Source: Lonepinella koalarum (GTDB lineage Bacteria > Pseudomonadota > Gammaproteobacteria > Enterobacterales > Pasteurellaceae). Taken from it: 47,954 bases of DNA. The stretch lies in the NCBI RefSeq assembly GCF_004565475.1, contig NZ_SRHX01000013.1:1-47954 (forward strand). Reading direction: 5' to 3'. Below the pieces are notes generated by a model. That model was given only the letters and a program-made list of their open reading frames with translations. It did not search any database and was not told the DNA's origin. Positions 26,050 through 36,680 of this stretch are shown piece by piece; the stretch's first letter is position 1, and the number at the start of each line of letters is the position of its first letter. A program made the position numbers and the translations under genes.

Positions 26050-26820
26050 CTAAGCTTTTGGTTTAAGCATTGAAATTAGATAGTCTTTAGCACTTTCTAA
26101 TTTACTTTGGTTAATTGCTGCCGCAGGGTTAACGTGTTTCGGACAAACTTCGGAACAAGCCCCAACGAAAGTACAAGACCAAACACCATTATCACCATTG
26201 ATAATCGGCATACGTTGTGCTTTAGCGTGATCACGGTTATCTAAATTGTAGCGGTGAGCCAAGGTTAACGCTGCAGGTCCTACAAATTCAGGGTTTAAAC
26301 CAAACTGTGGACAAGCTGCATAGCAAAGACCGCAGTTGATACACATGGAGAATTGACGATATTTCTCAAGTTGTTTAGGTGTTTGTTTGGTACGACTTTT
26401 CGCCAATTCTGCTGACGGATGTGGTTGACCATCTAATTCAGGCATTTTGTTGCCAATAATATAAGGTTTGATGGCTTCTAAACTTTCAATAAAGTGACTT
26501 AAATCCACCACTAAATCACGTTCAATTGGGAAGTTGGCTAACGGTTCAATCCGCATATGACCGCTGTAATCACGTAAGAACGTTTTACATGCGAGTTTTG
26601 GTTTATTGTTCACCATCATCCCACAAGAACCACAGATTGCCATACGACAAGACCAACGGTAGGAAAGTTCGGGTTCCAGTTTATCTTTAATGTAACCTAA
26701 CGCATCTAATAAAGATGTTTGGTTATCATAAGGTACTTGATAAGTGCATAGGTGTGGCTTTTGATCCACTTCAGGATTATAGCGTAGCACTTCTACCGTC
26801 ATAATTGATTCATTAGACAT
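26050..26820 (-). CDS. frdB: Fumarate reductase iron-sulfur subunit FrdB
   Basis: Electron-transfer subunit with three Fe-S clusters. The start at 26820 ([16 protein letters not shown]) follows GGGGAGA, giving 256 aa; a longer in-frame start would sit inside frdA. Ligand sets are [21 protein letters not shown] ([2Fe-2S], 20 spaced residues), [12 protein letters not shown] and [15 protein letters not shown]. The gene overlaps the end of frdA by 8 bp. Confidence 0.95.
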   Translation of the reverse strand: MSNESIMTVEVLRYNPEVDQKPHLCTYQVPYDNQTSLLDALGYIKDKLEPELSYRWSCRMAICGSCGMMVNNKPKLACKTFLRDYSGHMRIEPLANFPIERDLVVDLSHFIESLEAIKPYIIGNKMPELDGQPHPSAELAKSRTKQTPKQLEKYRQFSMCINCGLCYAACPQFGLNPEFVGPAALTLAHRYNLDNRDHAKAQRMPIINGDNGVWSCTFVGACSEVCPKHVNPAAAINQSKLESAKDYLISMLKPKA

Positions 26821-28621
26821 TTGCTTTCTCCCCTTTGTTAGCCGCTGCTTTAGCTGCTTCCGCCGCATCTGCTTCTGCACCGTAAACACGTTTCGCCGGT
26901 TGTGATTTGGTAATTTTCACTGGACTGTATTCAATGCGTGGTGCACTCTCTCCATTGTAGAACGCCAAGGTATGTTGTAAGTAATTCACATCATCACGTT
27001 CCACATAGTCTAAACGTTGATGCGCACCACGAGATTCTTTACGTTCAATGGCTGAGTTGGCAATGGATTGTGCTACATCTAAGATATAACCTAATTCCAC
27101 CGTATAAAGCACGTTGGTGTTAAAGACACTAGAACGATCTTGAATGCGAATACGTTTATAGCGTTCTTTTAATTCGGCAATTTTATCCACGGTCGTTTGC
27201 ATACTTTGTTGGTCACGGTAAATACCACAACCTTCTTCCATGGACATACCCATTTCTTCACGAATTTGAGCCCAACTTTCGGTGCCTTCTTGGTTATATA
27301 AATCTTCCAAGCGTTTAATCACATCACGAGCTTGAGCATCAACGGCATCCTGATTTATAGAAACATTTTCTACCGCACGTTGTGCAGCATATTCACCTGC
27401 CACACGACCTAATACGACAAGTTCTGCTAATGAGTTAGAACCTAAACGGTTGGCACCATGTAAGCCAGAAGATGCACATTCACCCACCGCAAATAAGCCT
27501 TTAATACAGGTTTCGCTGTTGAAATCTACTTCAATACCACCCATAGTATAGTGAACAACTGGACGAACAGGAATTGGTTGTTCAACCGGGTTTACTCCTT
27601 CATAGGCTTGTGCTAACTCACAAATAAATGGTAAACGTTCATGTAAGTATTTTTCCCCTAAGTGGCGTAAATCAAGATTCACCACATCAACACCTTTGGC
27701 TGTTTTTAATGTATTACCTTTACGCCATTCTTGCCAGAATGCTTGGGACACTTTATCGCGGGGACCTAATTCCATATATTTGTTTTCTGGTTTACCTACT
27801 GGTGTTTCAGGACCTAGTCCATAATCTTGTAAGTAGCGGTAACCATTTTTATTTAGCAGAATACCCCCTTCACCTCGACAACCTTCAGTCATCAAAATAC
27901 CCGTATTTGGCAAACCTGTTGGGTGATATTGTACAAATTCCATATCACGTAGTGGCACTCCGTGACGATATGCCATAGAAAGACCGTCACCGGTAACGAT
28001 ACCGCCGTTAGTATTAAATTTAAACGCACGGCAACCCCCTCCCGTTGCAATAACCACGGCTTTGGCATTGATTTGAATTAAGGTACCTTCCATCATATTC
28101 ATCGCGACCAAACCACAGGCGTGACCATCATCCGTTAGAATATCTAATACGAAATGTTCATCAAAACGTTGGATTTGTGGATATTGAATGGATGTTTGGA
28201 AAAGCGTGTGTAATAAATGGAACCCAGTTTTGTCAGCGGCAAACCAAGTACGTTCAATTTTCATCCCACCGAAACGGCGAACGTTCACATCACCATCTTG
28301 TTTACGAGACCAAGGACAGCCCCAACGTTCGAGTTGGGTCATTTCTACTGGAGAATGTTTAACAAAATATTCTACCACATCTTGTTCACATAACCAGTCA
28401 CCACCGGATACGGTGTCATTAAAGTGTTTATCGTAGCTATCTTCTTCTTTGATAACCGCTGCCGCACCACCTTCAGCCGCAACTGTATGGCTACGCATAG
28501 GATAAACTTTTGAAACTAAAGCAATTTTAAGATTAGGATTGGCTTCTGTCGCCGCAATTGCGGAGCGTAATCCACCACCACCAGCACCGACAATCGCAAT
28601 ATCTACATTGACAATTTGCAC
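26813..28621 (-). CDS. frdA: Fumarate reductase flavoprotein FrdA (GTG start)
   Basis: Catalytic subunit reducing fumarate to succinate in anaerobic respiration. I start it at the GTG at 28621, eight bases after GGGGGA, giving 602 aa, equal to E. coli; upstream in-frame codons would be TTG at 28654 without a ribosome site. FAD motif is [16 protein letters not shown], the covalent-FAD histidine is H45 in [10 protein letters not shown], and active-site blocks are [23 protein letters not shown] and [10 protein letters not shown]. The C-terminus has [20 protein letters not shown], like E. coli. Divergent from epmA, as in E. coli. Confidence 0.95.
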   Translation of the reverse strand: MQIVNVDIAIVGAGGGGLRSAIAATEANPNLKIALVSKVYPMRSHTVAAEGGAAAVIKEEDSYDKHFNDTVSGGDWLCEQDVVEYFVKHSPVEMTQLERWGCPWSRKQDGDVNVRRFGGMKIERTWFAADKTGFHLLHTLFQTSIQYPQIQRFDEHFVLDILTDDGHACGLVAMNMMEGTLIQINAKAVVIATGGGCRAFKFNTNGGIVTGDGLSMAYRHGVPLRDMEFVQYHPTGLPNTGILMTEGCRGEGGILLNKNGYRYLQDYGLGPETPVGKPENKYMELGPRDKVSQAFWQEWRKGNTLKTAKGVDVVNLDLRHLGEKYLHERLPFICELAQAYEGVNPVEQPIPVRPVVHYTMGGIEVDFNSETCIKGLFAVGECASSGLHGANRLGSNSLAELVVLGRVAGEYAAQRAVENVSINQDAVDAQARDVIKRLEDLYNQEGTESWAQIREEMGMSMEEGCGIYRDQQSMQTTVDKIAELKERYKRIRIQDRSSVFNTNVLYTVELGYILDVAQSIANSAIERKESRGAHQRLDYVERDDVNYLQHTLAFYNGESAPRIEYSPVKITKSQPAKRVYGAEADAAEAAKAAANKGEKANV

Positions 28622-28714
28622 AATTATGTCCCCCACAAAAGAATTAATTAACAATAATAATGTTACTTAAATTTTAATAAATTACTATCTCTTTTTTAAT
28701 CTAATTGTTAGAAA

Positions 28715-28730
28715 TGTGATCTAGCTCAAA
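28715..28730. promoter_or_regulatory. FNR/CRP-like site in the frdA-epmA intergenic region
   Basis: TGTGATCTAGCTCAAA fits the FNR pattern TTGAT-N4-ATCAA with one mismatch in each half and the CRP pattern with one. It is about 100 bp before frdA, where an FNR activator would act. The rest of 28622-28914 is AT-rich; I could not fix the -10 boxes. Confidence 0.5.
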
Positions 28731-28914
28731 AATTTAGGTAAAATTCACTACAGTTAGCAAAAATAAGAATTATTAATAAGTTAAAGATGATTTTTATTAT
28801 TATTGAAGAGAATAAAGATTGCACATTTTGCTACTTCACCCTACTTCGTTACGTTTGGTTTTTTATTGAATTCAAGTTAAAATAAAGTCTATTTTTTCAC
28901 ATTGATTTATTTTT

Positions 28915-29886
28915 ATGTCAACAGAGATTTCATGGCAGCCAACTGCCCCAATTAAGAATTTACTGGCTCGTGCTAAAATCATAGCAGAAATTCGTCGTTT
29001 TTTTTCTGAACGTGGTATTTTGGAGGTGGAAACGCCAATTCTGAGTGAATTTGGTGTGACAGATGTTAATTTATCCACCTTTAGCACAGAGTTTGTTGCT
29101 CCTTTTAACAAACAATCGAAGACATTATGGTTAAATACCAGCCCGGAATATCATATGAAACGTCTATTAGCGGCAGGTTCAGGGGCGATTTTCCAACTTT
29201 GTCATGTTTTTCGTAATGAAGAAGCAGGTCGTTGTCATAATCCTGAATTTACTATGTTAGAATGGTATCGTCCATTTTTTGATATGTATCGATTGATTAA
29301 TGAGGTGGATGATTTGTTACAGAATATTTTAGATTGTGAACCCACTGAAAGTTTAAGCTATCAATTTGTTTTTCAACAATATGTTGGTTTAGATCCTTTA
29401 TCAGCGAGTAAAACCGAGTTAGTCAATAAAGCCAAAAAATATAATTTTATGTGTGATGAAAATGAAGATCGAGATATTTTGCTACAATTTCTGTTCAGTG
29501 AAGTCGTGGAACCTAAAATTGGTCAAAATCGTCCAGTGGCCATTTATCATTTTCCCGCGAGTCAAGCAGCGTTAGCGCAAATTAGTTCGGAAGATCACCG
29601 TGTAGCAGAGCGTTTTGAATTCTATTATAAAGGCTTAGAACTGGCTAATGGTTTCCATGAGTTAACCGATGCGCATGAGCAATTTAATCGTTTTGAGCAG
29701 GATAATCGCGTACGTCAAAAATTAGGGTTGCCGATACGTTCAATTGATTCTCGTTTTTTAGCGGCTTTGCAAGCCGGAATGCCTAATACATCAGGTGTGG
29801 CTTTAGGGGTGGATCGATTAATGATGATTGCTTTAGGTGCTGAAACTATTGAACAAGTGATGGCTTTTGCGATCGCAACTGCTTAG
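28915..29886 (+). CDS. epmA: EF-P lysine-34 lysyltransferase EpmA (PoxA/GenX)
   Basis: Lysyl-tRNA synthetase paralogue that attaches beta-lysine to elongation factor P. It has 323 aa, only the class II catalytic domain with no anticodon-binding domain. Class II motifs: [20 protein letters not shown] (motif 2) and [15 protein letters not shown] (motif 3); [12 protein letters not shown] is also conserved. Start [17 protein letters not shown] matches E. coli. Confidence 0.95.
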   Translation: MSTEISWQPTAPIKNLLARAKIIAEIRRFFSERGILEVETPILSEFGVTDVNLSTFSTEFVAPFNKQSKTLWLNTSPEYHMKRLLAAGSGAIFQLCHVFRNEEAGRCHNPEFTMLEWYRPFFDMYRLINEVDDLLQNILDCEPTESLSYQFVFQQYVGLDPLSASKTELVNKAKKYNFMCDENEDRDILLQFLFSEVVEPKIGQNRPVAIYHFPASQAALAQISSEDHRVAERFEFYYKGLELANGFHELTDAHEQFNRFEQDNRVRQKLGLPIRSIDSRFLAALQAGMPNTSGVALGVDRLMMIALGAETIEQVMAFAIATA

Positions 29887-29975
29887 CAATAAATAACAGT
29901 TGCAAAACCGCCATGACAACTTTAAACTTAACCATTTAATTTTATCTTTATATTTTTTAGGAAATACTTGAACTT

Positions 29976-30974
29976 ATGGATACGCAGATTAATTCAGCAG
30001 AAAGAATAACCGTAGGAGAAACTTTCCGCCAAGCTCGTCAAAAGCTCAATTTGACAATTGAACAAGCCGCAGAAAAAGTGAATTTACGTCCTATTGTGGT
30101 AGAAAGTATCGAAAATAATGAATTTGTGCAGAAAAATATTCCTGCTACTTTTATGAAAGGATATGTGCGTAATTATGCTGAATTTTTGAAATTGCCAGAT
30201 AGCTTATGGAAAGATGGCGCTATTGATTTTGGTGGCGTGGTAAGAAATGATTTAAATAAGCATGTTAAAGTCAAAAAAGTGGTGAATCCCCACTCTTCAC
30301 ATGGTCGGTGGGTAGGTTGGTTAACGGCTCTTGTACTTTTATTTGTGATTGGAATGACTGCCCTTTGGTGGTGGGAAAATTATCAACAAACTAATTCTGA
30401 GCGCGATAATTTAGTGCAAAATTATGTCTCAACGGAAGGACAGAATAAAGCGCTAGAGCATAGTGATCATGTAGCAACCATGACAGAGACGACTATTGTG
30501 GATTCAGCACAAGCTAACGCACAAATAGTAGAAAGTGCGGTGCAAAATAATCCAGAAAATAATAGTAATGCGATGACATCGACAGCCATTAACCCACAAG
30601 AAAAAGAAAATACCACGGAAAGTGTAGATAGTCCAGCACAGGGGATTCTTATGCAACATAGCGTGAACGATAATGTGGATACTACGGATTCGATTGCTAC
30701 GGATAATCATACTCAAAATACAGTAGATAATCCTGTGTCAGGGGATTTACAAATTGAAGTCACTACGGCGACAAGCTGGATTGCCGTACGTGATGCAAAA
30801 CGTCATAATTTAGTGGCACAAAAAGAGTATAAACAAGGCGAAGTGATTACCCTTGATGGTAAAGGTCCTTATGCATTAACTATTGGGGCTCCAGCGAACG
30901 TCAAAATCACTTACAAAGGCGAAAACTACCCATTGAAAATTGATGGTCGTGTTGCTCGCATTAAATTACCATAA
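29976..30974 (+). CDS. rodZ: Cytoskeleton protein RodZ
   Basis: Links MreB to the cell-wall elongation machinery. 332 aa: an N-terminal helix-turn-helix domain (about 12-95, [22 protein letters not shown]), a basic stretch, one membrane helix (about 110-130, [21 protein letters not shown]), a low-complexity Asn/Thr/Glu-rich periplasmic linker (135-255) and a C-terminal DUF4115 domain ([25 protein letters not shown]). TTTTTAGGAAAT lies before the start. First gene of rodZ-ispG-ldhA-hisS-yfgM. Confidence 0.93.
   Translation: MDTQINSAERITVGETFRQARQKLNLTIEQAAEKVNLRPIVVESIENNEFVQKNIPATFMKGYVRNYAEFLKLPDSLWKDGAIDFGGVVRNDLNKHVKVKKVVNPHSSHGRWVGWLTALVLLFVIGMTALWWWENYQQTNSERDNLVQNYVSTEGQNKALEHSDHVATMTETTIVDSAQANAQIVESAVQNNPENNSNAMTSTAINPQEKENTTESVDSPAQGILMQHSVNDNVDTTDSIATDNHTQNTVDNPVSGDLQIEVTTATSWIAVRDAKRHNLVAQKEYKQGEVITLDGKGPYALTIGAPANVKITYKGENYPLKIDGRVARIKLP
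30533..30541 (+). repeat. DNA uptake sequence core (Hin type)
   Basis: Forward copy in the low-complexity linker of rodZ. Confidence 0.85.
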
Positions 30975-30985
30975 TAACGAGAATT

Positions 30986-32098
30986 ATGTCAGATTTTAAA
31001 CCAACCATTAAACGTCGTGAATCGACAAAAATTTATGTAGGTAAAGTGCCTGTAGGGGGCGATGCTCCCATTGCCGTACAATCTATGACCAATACTCGTA
31101 CCACAGATGTAGAAGCGACGGTTGCTCAAATTAAAGCTCTTGAGCGAGTTGGGGCGGATATTGTACGAGTTTCTGTGCCAACCATGGACGCAGCCGAAGC
31201 TTTTAAATTAATTAAACAGCAAGTGAATGTGCCGTTGGTGGCGGATATTCACTTTGATTATCGGATTGCCCTGAAAGTGGCAGAATACGGTGTGGATTGT
31301 TTACGGATTAACCCCGGTAATATCGGACGTGAAGATCGCATTCGAGCCGTAGTAGATTGTGCTAGATATAATAATATTCCGATCCGTATTGGCGTAAATG
31401 CAGGTTCGTTGGAAAAAGATTTGCAGGAAAAATACGGCGAACCAACCCCAGAAGCCTTATTAGAAAGTGCGTTACGTCATGTTGAAATTTTAGATCGTTT
31501 AAACTTCGATCAATTTAAAGTGAGCGTAAAAGCGTCAGATGTGTTTTTAGCGGTGGAAAGTTACCGTTTGTTAGCCAAAGCGATTAAACAGCCGTTACAT
31601 CTTGGTATTACCGAAGCTGGTGGTGCCAGAGCAGGTGCGGTAAAAAGTGCGGTGGGTTTAGGCATGCTTTTAGCGGAAGGGATTGGCGATACGTTGCGAG
31701 TATCATTAGCGGCGGATCCCGTGGAAGAAATCAAAGTAGGCTTTGATATTTTGAAATCCTTACGCATTCGTTCTCGTGGCATTAACTTTATTGCTTGTCC
31801 AACCTGTTCTCGTCAAGAATTTGATGTGATAGGAACAGTGAATGCGTTAGAACAACGACTTGAAGATATTATTACGCCGATGGATGTATCAATTATTGGT
31901 TGTGTGGTGAATGGACCAGGTGAAGCCTTGGTATCTGATTTAGGTGTTACCGGTGGTAACAAAAAAAGCGGTTATTATTTAGATGGTGAGCGTCAGAAAG
32001 AACGCTTTGATAATGATGATCTCATTGATCAGCTTGAAGCCAAAATTCGTGCCAAAGTGGCACGGCAATCACAACGTATTGATATTTCACAGCTTTAA
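30986..32098 (+). CDS. ispG: 4-hydroxy-3-methylbut-2-enyl diphosphate synthase IspG
   Basis: [4Fe-4S] enzyme of the MEP isoprenoid pathway, turning methylerythritol cyclodiphosphate into HMBPP. 370 aa. Cluster cysteines C271, C274 ([10 protein letters not shown]) and C306 (GCVVNGPGE) are present with the following glutamate. It follows rodZ by 11 bp. Confidence 0.96.
   Translation: MSDFKPTIKRRESTKIYVGKVPVGGDAPIAVQSMTNTRTTDVEATVAQIKALERVGADIVRVSVPTMDAAEAFKLIKQQVNVPLVADIHFDYRIALKVAEYGVDCLRINPGNIGREDRIRAVVDCARYNNIPIRIGVNAGSLEKDLQEKYGEPTPEALLESALRHVEILDRLNFDQFKVSVKASDVFLAVESYRLLAKAIKQPLHLGITEAGGARAGAVKSAVGLGMLLAEGIGDTLRVSLAADPVEEIKVGFDILKSLRIRSRGINFIACPTCSRQEFDVIGTVNALEQRLEDIITPMDVSIIGCVVNGPGEALVSDLGVTGGNKKSGYYLDGERQKERFDNDDLIDQLEAKIRAKVARQSQRIDISQL
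31645..31653 (+). repeat. DNA uptake sequence core (Hin type)
   Basis: Forward copy inside ispG. Confidence 0.85.
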
Positions 32099-32112
32099 TA
32101 GAAGGGAAAAAT

Positions 32113-33102
32113 ATGAAAATTGCCGTTTTTAGTAGTAAGAATTATGATCGCAAGTATTTGCAACAAGCTAATACTACATACAGCTTTGATCTGCATTTCT
32201 TTGATTTTCAACTAAATGTGGACACTGCCAAAATGGCAGAAGGCTGTCAAGCAGTGTGTATTTTTGTTAATGACAATGCTGATCAAGCGGTGTTGAAAAA
32301 GTTAGCAGAGTATGGTGTAACTATCGTGGCGTTACGTTGCGCAGGGTTTAATAATGTGGATCTTAAATCGGCAAAACAATTAGGTTTAAGCGTCGTGCGA
32401 GTACCAGCCTATTCCCCAGAAGCGGTGGCAGAACATGCGGTGGGCTTAATGATGAGCCTAAATCGTCATATTCATCGTGCTTATCAGCGTACTCGAGATG
32501 CAAATTTCTCATTAGAAGGTTTAATCGGCTTTAATATGCATGGTCGTACCGCGGGTATTATCGGTACGGGTAAAATTGGGATTGCTACTATGCGTATTTT
32601 AAAAGGCTTTGGTATGCGATTATTGGCTTTTGATCCCTTTGAAAATCCGCAAGTAGAAGCTTTAGGCGGTAAATATGTGAGTTTGGATGATCTCTTTACC
32701 CAGTCAGATGTTATTTCTTTACATTGCCCGGCTACGCCAGATAACTACCATTTATTGTGCGAAAAAACCTTTAAGCAAATGAAAGATGGCGTAATGATCA
32801 TTAACACCAGCCGTGGTTCATTGATTAACACCAAGGACGCTATTGAAGCCCTAAAACAGAGTAAAATCGGTGCTTTAGGCTTGGATGTGTATGAGAATGA
32901 ACAGTCGTTATTTTTTGAAGATAAATCCAACGAAGTCATTTTAGATGATGTATTCCGTCGTATTTCATCTTGCCATAATGTGTTACTGACTGGACATCAA
33001 GCCTTTTTAACGGAAGAAGCCTTATTGAATATTTCCGATGTCACCTTGGCAAATATTCAGCAAGTCAATTTAGGTGAAATTTGCCCGAATCAAGTAGAAT
33101 AA
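32113..33102 (+). CDS. ldhA: Fermentative D-lactate dehydrogenase LdhA
   Basis: NADH-dependent reduction of pyruvate to D-lactate. 329 aa, same length as E. coli LdhA. NAD-binding motif GIIGTGKIG (near 150), catalytic arginine in TSRGSLINT, and the catalytic histidine in [12 protein letters not shown]; substrate-loop [11 protein letters not shown] is typical of LdhA. GAAGGG precedes the ATG. The gene lies 14 bp after ispG and 23 bp before hisS, inside an otherwise standard ispG-hisS pairing. Confidence 0.92.
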   Translation: MKIAVFSSKNYDRKYLQQANTTYSFDLHFFDFQLNVDTAKMAEGCQAVCIFVNDNADQAVLKKLAEYGVTIVALRCAGFNNVDLKSAKQLGLSVVRVPAYSPEAVAEHAVGLMMSLNRHIHRAYQRTRDANFSLEGLIGFNMHGRTAGIIGTGKIGIATMRILKGFGMRLLAFDPFENPQVEALGGKYVSLDDLFTQSDVISLHCPATPDNYHLLCEKTFKQMKDGVMIINTSRGSLINTKDAIEALKQSKIGALGLDVYENEQSLFFEDKSNEVILDDVFRRISSCHNVLLTGHQAFLTEEALLNISDVTLANIQQVNLGEICPNQVE

Positions 33103-33125
33103 AACAGGAGAAACAGGACAAAATT

Positions 33126-34403
33126 ATGGCAAAAACCATTCAAGCTATTCGTGGCATGAACGACAGTTCGCCGACCGATACACCGCTGTGGCAATGGGTT
33201 GAAAATAAGGTGCGTCAAGTATTGGCAAGCTACGGTTACAGTGAAGTGCGTATGCCAATCGTGGAAAGCACCCCCTTATTCGCTCGTGCCATTGGTGAAG
33301 TCACTGATGTGGTTTCTAAAGAAATGTACACTTTTTGGGATAACGATGAGCAACTTACGCTCCGCCCTGAAGGTACCGCAGGTTGTGTACGTGCAGCAAT
33401 AGAACATGGCTGGATTTATAATAATGAACAACGTTTGTGGTATATCGGACCGATGTTCCGTCATGAACGTCCACAAAAAGGGCGTTATCGTCAATTTCAT
33501 CAAGCAGGAGTAGAAATTTTTGGGATTGCCAATCCAGAAATTGATGCAGAATTGATTTTACTTACTGCTCGCTTATGGAAAGAATTAGGTATCGATCAGT
33601 ATGTCACTTTACAACTCAATTCTATCGGTTCGCTAGAGGCACGGCAAAATTATCGTTCGGCATTGGTTGATTTCTTGCAAAATCATGTGGATTTGATGAG
33701 TGATGAAGAAAAAGATCGTTTAGAGAAAAATCCATTACGTATTTTAGATACTAAAAATCAGGCGTTACAAGAGGTGTTAAACAATGCACCTAAATTACTT
33801 GATTATTTAGACGATGAAAGCCGTGAACATTTTGCTCAACTCTGTACCTTATTAGATGAAATGGGTATTCAATACGAAATTAACCCGAAATTAGTGCGTG
33901 GTTTAGATTATTACAACAAAACGGTATTCGAATGGGTGACTACCGCATTAGGCGCTCAAGGCACAGTTTGCGGTGGTGGTCGTTATGATGGCTTAGTGGA
34001 ACAATTAGGCGGACATGCTACGCCAAGTGTTGGATTTGCGATGGGGTTAGAGCGTTTAGTGTTGTTAGTACAAGAAGTAAATAAATCTATTCCAGTACAA
34101 CGTGCGGTGGATATTTACCTTGTTTTTGCAGGCGACGGCACTACTTTGGCAGCTTTCAAAATTGCTGAAAAACTGCGTTCAGCATTACCGCAGTTGCGCG
34201 TGATGACTCACTGTAGTGGTGGCAAATTCCAAAAACAATTTAAACGTGCCGATAAAGTCGGGGCAAAACTCGCTATTGTGATTGGCGAAAGTGAAATACA
34301 ATCTAACCAAGTTATGGTAAAAGATTTATTAGGCAACACCGAACAACAAGCAGTTGCAGTTGATGAATTAGTGGCTTATTTAACGCAAGTATTTAAGGAA
34401 TAA
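33126..34403 (+). CDS. hisS: Histidyl-tRNA synthetase
   Basis: Class II aminoacyl-tRNA synthetase, 425 aa (E. coli 424). I use the ATG at 33126 ([16 protein letters not shown]); an in-frame start at 33081 lies in ldhA. Motif 2 is [19 protein letters not shown], the histidine-specific loops are [14 protein letters not shown] and [14 protein letters not shown], and the C-terminal anticodon domain follows. Confidence 0.96.
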   Translation: MAKTIQAIRGMNDSSPTDTPLWQWVENKVRQVLASYGYSEVRMPIVESTPLFARAIGEVTDVVSKEMYTFWDNDEQLTLRPEGTAGCVRAAIEHGWIYNNEQRLWYIGPMFRHERPQKGRYRQFHQAGVEIFGIANPEIDAELILLTARLWKELGIDQYVTLQLNSIGSLEARQNYRSALVDFLQNHVDLMSDEEKDRLEKNPLRILDTKNQALQEVLNNAPKLLDYLDDESREHFAQLCTLLDEMGIQYEINPKLVRGLDYYNKTVFEWVTTALGAQGTVCGGGRYDGLVEQLGGHATPSVGFAMGLERLVLLVQEVNKSIPVQRAVDIYLVFAGDGTTLAAFKIAEKLRSALPQLRVMTHCSGGKFQKQFKRADKVGAKLAIVIGESEIQSNQVMVKDLLGNTEQQAVAVDELVAYLTQVFKE

Positions 34404-34406
34404 ATT

Positions 34407-35018
34407 ATGGCTTATACCAGTTTAGAAGAACAAGAACTCAATGAAATTAAATCTTGGTGGAAAGAAAATTATAAAAGCATTACCGCAGCCGTGATTATTG
34501 GGGCAGGAGGAGTATTTGGTTGGCGTTTTTGGCAAGATTACCAAATCACTAAAGCACAAGAAATATCAGCACAATACGATCAGGTGATTTATAGCAATAC
34601 GGACGCGACCACTAAAAATGCACAAATTGATGCCTTTGTAAAAGAGCATAGTAAAACGAGTTATGCGACTTTAGCGTTATTAGAAAAAGCCAAAAGTGCG
34701 GTACAAAATCAAGAATTTTCTCAAGCAGAAGCCGATTTAAAAGAGGCAATGACACAGGCACCAGATGAAATTCTAAATTCTGTGACGGGTATTCGGTTAG
34801 CAGAAGTGCAACTACAACAAGATAAATTTGATGATGTATTAAGTACCTTAAATTTAGTGAAAGATGCTAGTTGGACGGCGAGAAAAAACTTATTAAATGG
34901 CAAAGTTCAGTTAGCCAAAGGCGATAAAGATGCAGCTAGACAACAGTTTGAGAAAGTGTTAAAAGATGGCTCGGCATTGGAACAGCAAGAAGTGAAGGTG
35001 TTGTTGAATAATTTGTAA
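34407..35018 (+). CDS. yfgM: SecYEG-associated chaperone YfgM
   Basis: Membrane-anchored ancillary subunit of the Sec translocon (UPF0070), 203 aa. N-terminal anchor helix at about 24-42 (ITAAVIIGAGGVFGWRFW), then TPR-like helices in the periplasm (YATLALLEKAKSAVQ, LSTLNLVKDASW, GDKDAARQQFEKVLKDGS). It starts three bases after the hisS stop. In E. coli bamB comes next; here the operon ends with a terminator. Confidence 0.92.
   Translation: MAYTSLEEQELNEIKSWWKENYKSITAAVIIGAGGVFGWRFWQDYQITKAQEISAQYDQVIYSNTDATTKNAQIDAFVKEHSKTSYATLALLEKAKSAVQNQEFSQAEADLKEAMTQAPDEILNSVTGIRLAEVQLQQDKFDDVLSTLNLVKDASWTARKNLLNGKVQLAKGDKDAARQQFEKVLKDGSALEQQEVKVLLNNL
34694..34702 (+). repeat. DNA uptake sequence core (Hin type)
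   Basis: Forward copy inside yfgM. Confidence 0.85.
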
Positions 35019-35037
35019 CATAGATTCTTTAATGAAG

Positions 35038-35076
35038 AAAAAGCCTATTTATCTGTTTGATTATATAGGCTTTTTT
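35038..35076. terminator. Bidirectional terminator between yfgM and the ABC permease
   Basis: AAAAAGCCTAT pairs with ATAGGCTTTTT around a 16-base loop, with T-rich sequence on either strand after the stem. Confidence 0.85.
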
Positions 35077-35088
35077 GTTTTATATTTT

Positions 35089-35802
35089 TTATCTTAATAT
35101 ATTGTCTGGGATCATCATTTTTCGTTCAATGAAATTCACAATTTGCTCAATAATAATGGTCACTACCCAATAAATTAACGCTAATGCTAAATAAGCTTCA
35201 AAATAACGATAGCTAACACCTGCAATAATTTTGGATTGAGCAGTCATTTCCACTACAGCACATACGAATGCCAACGATGTGCCTTTTAGCAAGCCAATTA
35301 AGGTATTACCTAAAATAGGCAAGGCATAGACAAAGGCTTTGGGGAGAATAATACGCTGCATAATTTGAAAATAGGTCATACCAATAGAATGTCCTGCTTC
35401 AATTTCTCCTTTACCTACCGATTGCAATGCGGCTCGGATATTTTCCGAATTATAGGCAGCTTGGTTAATGGAAAACGTCACTAACACAAACAACATAGCA
35501 GGGACCGCATTGATATTATAATCTGTGCCATAGCTATAATTATAATATTTAAGCAACAAAGGAATCCCCGTATAGGTTAAATACAGTTGTACGATCAGCG
35601 GTGTGCCACGCACAAAAGACACTAATACTGCCACCATTTGCCGAATGACTGGCGTTTTGTTGATTTTAATTAAGGCAAACAGAAAACCTAAAATTAAACC
35701 AAAAAAGAGAGAAAGCACGGTAATTTCAAGGGTGACAGGTAAATATTGTAACAATTTTGGGATGGTGTCCCAAATTGCTACTAAACTAAATATATCGCCC
35801 AT
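35089..35802 (-). CDS. Amino-acid ABC transporter permease, cystine type
   Basis: Inner-membrane permease of the polar amino acid family, 237 aa with about five hydrophobic segments. The coupling loop ENIRAALQSVGKGEIEAGHSIGMTYFQIMQRIILPKA is typical and SFVRGTPLIVQLYL is the family entry motif. Closest in appearance to TcyL/TcyM and TcyB permeases for cystine and related sulfur amino acids; this is family-level resemblance only. Last gene of a six-gene minus-strand operon. Confidence 0.87.
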   Translation of the reverse strand: MGDIFSLVAIWDTIPKLLQYLPVTLEITVLSLFFGLILGFLFALIKINKTPVIRQMVAVLVSFVRGTPLIVQLYLTYTGIPLLLKYYNYSYGTDYNINAVPAMLFVLVTFSINQAAYNSENIRAALQSVGKGEIEAGHSIGMTYFQIMQRIILPKAFVYALPILGNTLIGLLKGTSLAFVCAVVEMTAQSKIIAGVSYRYFEAYLALALIYWVVTIIIEQIVNFIERKMMIPDNILR

Positions 35803-35811
35803 ATTTTTCCT

Positions 35812-36639
35812 TTATTGTTTTGGTGCAAAATCATCATTAAAGTATTTTTTGCTGATTTCTGACAATTTGCCTTCTGTAATCAGCACTTTTAAGGCTTGGT
35901 TAATTTCCTCCGTTAAGGCTTGCCCTTTTTCAGTTTTACTCACTAACAAATAGCTAAATGGCGTACCGATTTTACTCACTTCATCATCAGGCACAGGCAA
36001 TGCTTTTAATTTAAAACCATGTTCTTTGATAAATTGTTCGCCCATAGCTTTATCTAACAATTGAAAGTCATATTTACCCGATTCAACACGTTGTAAAATA
36101 GAGGCAAGATCCGCTTCGCTGTATTCTAAAATCACTTTATTATCGGGCAAACTTTCGTTATACACTTCCAATGCAGTAGCATAGTTTAACCCTGGGGTAA
36201 GTTCAGTGCTTTTACCACGCAGTTGTTCAAAATTGGTAATATCATCACGTTCTGGACGTACCACAATGGCATATTTATTTTTAAAAATAGGATCGGTATA
36301 AATATATTTAGCTTTACGCACTTCATTCATACCAAAATTATTTGCTCCCACATCATAACGCCCAGAATCTAAACCGGATAATACAGAGGGAAATTCTGTC
36401 GCTTCAAAGCGAATGTCATATTTACCAATTTTATCAAAAATGGCTTTTACCACTTCAATGTCATAACCCACTAACTGATTGTTTTGATCCACATAAGTAA
36501 AGGGTTTTGGGGCAGCACTGGTGGCAATGGTGATTTGCGGTTTGGCGGCTTGCGTGCTGGTGGTGTTATCTTGTTTATCACCACAAGCGGTTAAACTCAA
36601 TAAACTGGCTAAAACAATAAAAGCAAATTTTTTCATCAT
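35812..36639 (-). CDS. Amino-acid ABC transporter binding lipoprotein, cystine type
   Basis: Solute-binding lipoprotein of family 3, 275 aa from the ATG at 36639, which is correctly spaced from GGAG; a further in-frame ATG at 36651 would contain that site. The signal peptide ends in the lipobox LTAC (cleavage before the cysteine, followed by GDKQD). The mature part has ITIATSAAPKPFTYVDQNNQLVGYDIEVV, FPSVLSGLDSGRYDVGANNFGMNEVRKAKYIY, a pattern shared with TcyJ/TcyK-type binders of cystine and S-substituted cysteines. The exact ligand is inferred only. It follows the second transferase gene. Confidence 0.87.
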   Translation of the reverse strand: MMKKFAFIVLASLLSLTACGDKQDNTTSTQAAKPQITIATSAAPKPFTYVDQNNQLVGYDIEVVKAIFDKIGKYDIRFEATEFPSVLSGLDSGRYDVGANNFGMNEVRKAKYIYTDPIFKNKYAIVVRPERDDITNFEQLRGKSTELTPGLNYATALEVYNESLPDNKVILEYSEADLASILQRVESGKYDFQLLDKAMGEQFIKEHGFKLKALPVPDDEVSKIGTPFSYLLVSKTEKGQALTEEINQALKVLITEGKLSEISKKYFNDDFAPKQ

Positions 36640-36680
36640 ATGGTTCTCCATAGGTTAAAAGTTAAAGGTTAAAAGTGAAA

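Noticed and set aside
27628-27978. 116-codon frame antisense to frdA
   Set aside because: frdA has full-length family sequence here; no ribosome site or promoter for the antisense frame.
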